Positions 5,007-8,874 of a stretch of 8,874 bases of DNA are shown here, one piece after another (within the stretch, counting starts at the first letter, position 1; each line of letters opens with the position of its first letter). The DNA lies in the NCBI GenBank assembly GCA_947490035.1, contig CANLGS010000108.1, positions 1-8,874 on the forward strand, given 5' to 3'. This stretch comes from Gemmataceae bacterium. GTDB lineage: Bacteria; Planctomycetota; Planctomycetia; Gemmatales; Gemmataceae. The notes under the pieces are model-generated. The model was given only the letters and a program-made list of their open reading frames with translations. It ran no database searches and was not told the DNA's origin. Both the position numbers and the translations under genes were made by a program.

Positions 5007-6626
5007 ATGAAGCGGGTCGCGCTCCTCGTCCTGGCCCTGTCATCCGCGACCGCCCTCGGCGCGGACTCGCGGTACGCCCAGTTCACCAAGAAGTACGAGA
5101 AAGCCCCCGATCAGGCGAAGGTCGTCGCCGCGGGCTACCTCGGCAGCGGCGGCACGGAGTGGCTCGCGGGCGGCGGCTTCCAGCCGGACGGCACCGTCGT
5201 CGTCGCGGGCACCAGCCTCGGCCCGACGCTCGACATCGGCACGGCGAAGGCGGTCGTGCTGGGCAAGGACGGCCCCGCGCCATCTGCGTACAAGCCGCAA
5301 CCGCTGCTCGACGCGAAGGGCGTGGAGCAGAAGAACAAGGACGGCACGCCGAAGTTCAAGGACGTAGCGTGGACCGACCCGGCCGCGACCGCGTTCGTCG
5401 TCCGCCTCAGTGGGGACATGAAGACCGTGAAGTCGGTGAGCCGGCTCCCGTGGAAGGCCGGCGGCGTGACCTCCGCGGCCGTGGACGCCGACGGCAACAT
5501 CTACCTCACCGGGCTGGCGGCTGACGGCATCGCAAGCGTCGGCGGCGACGTGAAGGAGTTGAAGGCCGCGGCGGGCGGGCCGAAGACCGCGGCCGTGGCC
5601 CGCACATACCTCGCGAAGCTCAACCCGGACGCGAGTAAGGTGCTGTGGCTTCGTCACATCACCGCGCCGAGCAACGCGCCGGAAGTCACGCTCACCGCCG
5701 ACGGCAAGGTGAAGTTCACCGGCCCCGACGTGCACACCTTCACCCCCGACGGCAAGGAAGAGGCCGCGGTTGTAGTGCCGTTCGCGCTGGGTCGGCGCAC
5801 CGCGATCAGCCCGAAGGACGGCACCATCGCGCGCGGCGGCCAGACGGTCAACTGGCACACCGGGCGCGAGCCGTACCGCGACCCCTTTTTGCACGTCCAC
5901 AAGCCGGACGGCAAACTCAAGTACGAACTCTACCACTGGGACGGCCCGCTCGTCGGTCTGGACAACCTGCGCCTCGTGTCCGATTCCGAACTGCGGCTGG
6001 TGAAGTACGACGACGACGGCAACCTGATCGTGTACGCGTGGAGCGACGGCGGCAACTCGGTGATGTACCGCGAGCCGTTCGACGTGCGCACCAGCGCGAA
6101 AGAGTTCAAGGGGCTGGGCATGTCCGCGTGGGGCGCGGGCGTGCTGAGTTGCGCCTACATCATCAAACTCGACCCGAAAGATTACAAGGTACTCGGCGGC
6201 ACGCTGTGGCTCGCGTACCTCAACGACAAGGACAAGCCGAACAGCATCTGGCTGGATTCGCTCGGCTTCGCGGGCGACGGCTCGGTGTGCGTCGGCGGCA
6301 AGTCGGCGTTCGGGCTAGTCGAAACCGGCAACAAGCTGAACCCCGGCGACCCGACCGGGCCGTATGTCGCGGTGTTCAACAAGGACTACACCTCACTTCG
6401 CTTCTCCTCCGCGCTGCCCGCGACGTCGAAGGTCGATGTGGGCGAGAACGGCCGGTGGCAGTTCGTTCGCGGCACGCGGAACGGGCGCCCGTGCGTGCTG
6501 TGCCTCGGCAGCGCCGGCGACAAGGACGACAAGGGCCAGTCCGCGCCGGGCACGGACGCGGCGCTCGCCAAGTTCGGCGGCGGCGCCAGCGACGGGTATT
6601 TCCTGCTGCTCGATTTGGGGAAGTAG
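5007..6626 (+). CDS. Exported beta-propeller-like protein of unknown function
   Basis: I do not recognise a named family. The 539-aa product starts with a clear Sec signal peptide (MKRVALLVLALSSATALGAD, cleavage near residue 18-20), so it acts outside the cytoplasm. The mature part has spaced strand motifs of the D-G-x-x-x-x-G type. These are QPDGTVVVAGT (59-69), DADGNIYLTGL (160-170), DDDGNLIVYAW (335-345) and AGDGSVCVGGK (422-432). This spacing resembles SBBP/NHL-like beta-propeller repeats. The pattern YLAKLNPDASKVLWLRHI near 203-220, where a value is tracked against a claim of motion from start, is also typical of such propellers. No catalytic motif was seen. ATG 5007 was chosen because the signal peptide begins there; the frame is open upstream to 4893, but those residues are unlike a leader and overlap the divergent gene. 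A weak GGAA lies at 4996-4999. Confidence 0.72.
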   Translation: MKRVALLVLALSSATALGADSRYAQFTKKYEKAPDQAKVVAAGYLGSGGTEWLAGGGFQPDGTVVVAGTSLGPTLDIGTAKAVVLGKDGPAPSAYKPQPLLDAKGVEQKNKDGTPKFKDVAWTDPAATAFVVRLSGDMKTVKSVSRLPWKAGGVTSAAVDADGNIYLTGLAADGIASVGGDVKELKAAAGGPKTAAVARTYLAKLNPDASKVLWLRHITAPSNAPEVTLTADGKVKFTGPDVHTFTPDGKEEAAVVVPFALGRRTAISPKDGTIARGGQTVNWHTGREPYRDPFLHVHKPDGKLKYELYHWDGPLVGLDNLRLVSDSELRLVKYDDDGNLIVYAWSDGGNSVMYREPFDVRTSAKEFKGLGMSAWGAGVLSCAYIIKLDPKDYKVLGGTLWLAYLNDKDKPNSIWLDSLGFAGDGSVCVGGKSAFGLVETGNKLNPGDPTGPYVAVFNKDYTSLRFSSALPATSKVDVGENGRWQFVRGTRNGRPCVLCLGSAGDKDDKGQSAPGTDAALAKFGGGASDGYFLLLDLGK

Positions 6627-6640
6627 TCCTGGTTGGGGTT

Positions 6641-6703
6641 TTGTGGCACAGGCTTCCAGCCTGTGTTTCTAAAGGCAACACAGGCTGGAAGCCTGTGCCA
6701 CAA
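6641..6703. repeat. Perfect 27-bp-arm inverted repeat after the propeller gene
   Basis: The left arm (6641-6667) and right arm (6677-6703) are exact reverse complements around a 9-base loop (6668-6676). Each arm holds its own 8-bp hairpin, CACAGGCT and AGCCTGTG, with the loop TCC on the left and GGA on the right. It begins 14 bases after the preceding stop. I recall the core CACAGGCTTCCAGCCTGTG as widely dispersed in planctomycete and verrucomicrobial genomes, which needs a search to confirm. It may also act as a transcript end. Confidence 0.93.
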
Positions 6704-6710
6704 GCAAAAT

Positions 6711-6739
6711 GGTGGGACGGCTCAGAGCCTTGTCCCACC
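6711..6739. repeat. Bulged hairpin just upstream of the 6757 gene
   Basis: GGTGGGAC (6711-6718) pairs with GTCCCACC (6732-6739). Inside it GGCT (6719-6722) pairs with AGCC (6726-6729) around CAG, leaving a TT bulge. It ends 17 bases before the ATG at 6757, just before the GAGAAG ribosome site (6746-6751). It looks like a second dispersed palindrome family next to the 6641 element. Confidence 0.7.
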
Positions 6740-6756
6740 CTACAAGAGAAGCCACC

Positions 6757-7392
6757 ATGCGCCACACCTTCACCCTCCTGACCCTGCTCACCGTCGGCGC
6801 GCCCGCGTTCGCGCAGAAGCCGGTGCGCAAGCCGCCGGCCGACGGCACCGAGTTCAAACTCGCGCCGGACGCGCCCAAGTACGTCACCGCGGACATCGAG
6901 TTCCGCGACCCGACCGGCGCGAAGTGGCCGAACTTCTTCTACGGCAAGCCGGCCGCCGCGGGCACGTTCACATTCCACTCCAAGACGCCTTCCGCCGCGT
7001 TCACGCTGACCTGCGACAAGATGGCGCAGAAGCTCGGCGACCAGTCGCGCCGCGTCCTCGGCGACATCACGCCAGAAGACAAGCCGCCGGCCGTCGCGTT
7101 CGCGCTGACCAAGTGCGGCGAGGTGAAGCCGATCGCGAACCCGGAGAAGAACGGGCCGAAGGAGCAGTTCGCCTCGGAGGGCACGCTGACCGTCGGCGGC
7201 AAGCCCGCGAAGGTCGCCGGCAGCGGCACGTGGAAGTTCAACTACGGCAAGGACGGCGAGTTCCCCGAAAGCATCCAGTTGTCGCTGCGGTTCGACGCGA
7301 AGGGCACCGACCTGGGGCTGAAGTCGCCCGACCCGGTGCAGGTGACGGTGAGTTGCGTCGCGTTCAAGGACTTGCCCGCCGCGAAGAAGTGA
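6757..7392 (+). CDS. Small exported protein of unknown function
   Basis: The 211-aa product has a Sec signal peptide (MRHTFTLLTLLTVGAPAFAQ, with the A-F-A cleavage site before Q20), so it is probably periplasmic or secreted. The mature protein has no membrane segment and reads as mostly beta strands with alternating hydrophobic residues. Examples are TADIEFRDPTGAKW (about 46-59), EGTLTVGGKPAKVAGSGTWKF (about 144-164) and DPVQVTVSCVAF near the end. It holds three cysteines in the mature part. The layout faintly recalls secreted beta-sandwich or YceI-like proteins, but I cannot name a family. The start at 6757 is set by the signal peptide and the GAGAAG site at 6746-6751. An in-frame ATG at 6709 would translate the hairpin and is unlikely. 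Palindromic elements lie on both sides of the gene. Confidence 0.75.
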   Translation: MRHTFTLLTLLTVGAPAFAQKPVRKPPADGTEFKLAPDAPKYVTADIEFRDPTGAKWPNFFYGKPAAAGTFTFHSKTPSAAFTLTCDKMAQKLGDQSRRVLGDITPEDKPPAVAFALTKCGEVKPIANPEKNGPKEQFASEGTLTVGGKPAKVAGSGTWKFNYGKDGEFPESIQLSLRFDAKGTDLGLKSPDPVQVTVSCVAFKDLPAAKK

Positions 7393-7401
7393 AAGCTGTC
7401 G

Positions 7402-7531
7402 GCGTTGCCCCTGAACCCAGGGCGTTGCCCTGGGCTGAGGAGTCGCAGTCCTTCGGACTGCACCGCGATTCTTCACCCGGAGGGTGACACTCCTCAGCCC
7501 AGGGCAACGCCCTGGGTTTCAGGGGCAACGC
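7402..7531. repeat. Long nested inverted repeat (42-bp arms) with inner hairpins
   Basis: The left arm (7402-7443, 42 bases) and right arm (7489-7531, 43 bases) are reverse complements apart from one extra T in the right arm. Each arm carries a perfect 8-bp hairpin, CCCAGGGC and GCCCTGGG, with loop GTT or AAC. The 45-base centre folds into two more hairpins: GCAGTCC/GGACTGC (7445-7461) and TCACCC/GGGTGA (7473-7487). The whole forms a multi-branched structure. It starts 9 bases after one stop codon and ends 23 bases before the next start. It fills the 7393-7554 gap. Confidence 0.92.
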
Positions 7532-7542
7532 TTCAAGACCTC

Positions 7543-7546
7543 GGAG
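7543..7546 (+). promoter_or_regulatory. Ribosome binding site for the HEAT-repeat lipoprotein
   Basis: GGAG lies 8 bases before ATG 7555 and is clear of the palindrome ending at 7531. It supports this start, which also begins the lipoprotein signal peptide. Confidence 0.5.
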
Positions 7547-7554
7547 TTTCCGCC

Positions 7555-8874
7555 ATGCGCCAGTTCGCACTCTTCGCGCTGCTCGTCGGCCTCGCCTGCG
7601 GGTGTGGGAAGAAGCCCGCGCCGGCCGACACCGACAAGGCCGCCGACATCGACAAGGGCAAGGTCGCCGTCGCGCCGACGCCCGTTGACGAAGCCACCGC
7701 GTGGCGGGCCAAGCAACTCGCCGCGATCAAGGGCAAGACGGACGCGCGCCGCACCGCCATCGACGAACTGTCCTACCTCGTGCTGGAAGACCCGGAAGCC
7801 GGCCCGGCGCTGCTGGAACTGCTCAAAGACAAGGGCAACAACGGGACGGGGCAGACCGTCGCGAACCAGGTCAACAGCACCCGCGAAGCCGCCGCGATGG
7901 CGCTCCTCAAAGCCGGTCCGAAGGGCGAAGCACTTCTCAAAGATAAGGGGCTGGCGATCCTGCGCGATGGGCTGAGCGACCCGTCGCCGGCGGTGCGCGA
8001 GCACAGCGCGTACACCATCGCCCAGCTTGGGCCGATGTCGAAGCCGCTCGCGCCGGACCTTCAGAAACTGTGTACCGACAAGGACACCTACGTGCGCGGG
8101 GTCGCGTTCGACGCGCTGCGCGTCACCGGCGTCCCGGACCCGGTCGCGTTCGTGAAACTGCTGAAGCACGACAACGACGACGTGGTGCGGCTCGCGGGCG
8201 AACTCATCCCGCTCATCCCCGACCTGCCGGCCGGCGCGGTCGGGCCGATCGCGGAGGCGCTCGGCAGCCCGAACACCAACATCCAGACATCCGCCGCCAA
8301 CGGTCTCGCCGCGGTCGGCCCAGCCGCCGCGCCCGCACTGCCGCAACTCATCGCCGCGATCAACAAGTACTACCCGAAGGAGTACGACCCGACGGCGGCG
8401 CACTTCGAGGGGGTGGAAAACGCGTACTGGCACGCGCTCACGCGCATCGGCGAAGCCTCCGTCGCGCCCGCCGCGAAGTTGCTCGAACACAGCAACATGA
8501 AGGTGCGGTCGGAAGCCGCCAAGACGCTGGGCTTGATCGGTACACCCGCCAAGTCCGCGAAGGAGGCGCTCAAGAAGGCGCTCACCGACCGGAGTATCAA
8601 CGTCGCGGCGGAAGCCGCGGTCACGCTCTGCATACTCGGCGAGGCGCAGGAGGACGCGGCGGCACTCATCAAGCGCGGCCTCGAAGCACCGTTTGCTGGC
8701 GTCCCGGCTTACGCGATCGAGGCGATCACGCGCATGGGCGCCACCGGCAAGCCGCTCGTCCCGCTCGCGCTCGCGAAGATCGCGGACAAGGATTTCTCCA
8801 CGCGGCTCGCGGTCGTGTCGCTGGTCGGAGCGCTGCCGCCCGACGAGGGCGCCAAGTACGCGGCCGACGTGGGC
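7555..8874 (+). CDS. HEAT-repeat lipoprotein (partial, runs off the window)
   Basis: The frame is open from ATG 7555 to the last base, giving 440 aa with no stop reached. The N-terminus is a lipoprotein signal peptide (MRQFALFALLVGLACGCGKK). C15 or C17 is the likely lipidated cysteine, so the protein should be membrane-anchored and face the periplasm. A low-complexity D/K/A/P linker spans about 20-48. The rest is alpha-helical HEAT or PBS-lyase-like repeats of about 35-40 residues. Typical units are LSDPSPAVREHSAYTIAQLG (about 140-159), CTDKDTYVRGVAFDALRVTG, LEHSNMKVRSEAAKTLGLIG and LTDRSINVAAEAAVTLCILG. HEAT arrays are protein-binding scaffolds; no catalytic domain is visible in this part, and the specific partner is unknown. 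It follows two other exported proteins on the same strand. Confidence 0.88.
   Translation, partial: MRQFALFALLVGLACGCGKKPAPADTDKAADIDKGKVAVAPTPVDEATAWRAKQLAAIKGKTDARRTAIDELSYLVLEDPEAGPALLELLKDKGNNGTGQTVANQVNSTREAAAMALLKAGPKGEALLKDKGLAILRDGLSDPSPAVREHSAYTIAQLGPMSKPLAPDLQKLCTDKDTYVRGVAFDALRVTGVPDPVAFVKLLKHDNDDVVRLAGELIPLIPDLPAGAVGPIAEALGSPNTNIQTSAANGLAAVGPAAAPALPQLIAAINKYYPKEYDPTAAHFEGVENAYWHALTRIGEASVAPAAKLLEHSNMKVRSEAAKTLGLIGTPAKSAKEALKKALTDRSINVAAEAAVTLCILGEAQEDAAALIKRGLEAPFAGVPAYAIEAITRMGATGKPLVPLALAKIADKDFSTRLAVVSLVGALPPDEGAKYAADVG

Noticed and set aside
4955..5089. Longer DUF454 protein starting at 5089 on the minus strand
   Set aside because: The extra residues show no family similarity and overlap the signal-peptide region of the divergent gene.
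6376..7487. Long open frames on both strands across the palindromes and neighbouring genes
   Set aside because: They result from high GC content and stop-poor repeats. Their translations are R/A/P-rich shadows of the real genes, lacking signal peptides or domains.
1304..7531. CRISPR-like interpretation of the repeated palindromes
   Set aside because: The elements are not copies of each other, lie kilobases apart and have no regular spacers or cas genes.
7519..8490. 323-codon minus-strand open frame opposite the HEAT-repeat gene
   Set aside because: It is antisense to a clear lipoprotein with HEAT repeats and has the composition of a GC-rich shadow frame.

Overview
This high-GC window most likely comes from a planctomycete of the Gemmata type (Gemmataceae). 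The evidence is a DUF1559 prepilin-like protein with the usual [20 protein letters not shown] N-terminus and a C-terminal H-X9-DG motif. In addition there are several secreted proteins with no clear family and several families of perfect inverted repeats that I recall as common in planctomycete genomes. No database could be searched, so the taxonomy is inference.

Layout. Positions 2-91 hold the last codons of a probable cysS. A 151-base gap (92-242) carries a 22-bp-arm palindrome. From 243 to 3238 runs a tight same-strand block: ruvC, ruvA, a Doc-type toxin-antitoxin pair, ruvB. Every junction is an overlap or a gap of 3 to 7 bases. RuvABC migrates and resolves Holliday junctions. The toxin-antitoxin pair sits inside that operon, between ruvA and ruvB, and ruvA itself carries a 27-bp-arm palindrome translated within its flexible linker.

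The 3239-3414 gap holds a 17-bp tandem repeat, a candidate promoter with a dyad between its -35 and -10 boxes, and a leader that can fold. It precedes a DUF1559 gene (3415-4449). A hairpin at 4481-4508 separates that gene from a convergent DUF454 (YbaN-like) membrane protein gene (4493-4954, minus strand).

From 5007 to the right edge are three plus-strand genes for exported proteins: a beta-propeller-like protein, a small unknown, and a HEAT-repeat lipoprotein cut by the window end. Palindromic elements fill the gaps between them (6641-6739 and 7402-7531).

The most notable theme is the set of inverted repeats. Three of them (in ruvA, at 6641 and at 7402) share one design despite unrelated sequence. 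Each is two inverted copies of a unit that is itself a 6-8 bp hairpin with a 3-4 base loop. This is the architecture of REPIN-type elements. I saw no CRISPR array, rRNA, tRNA or complete transposase gene.
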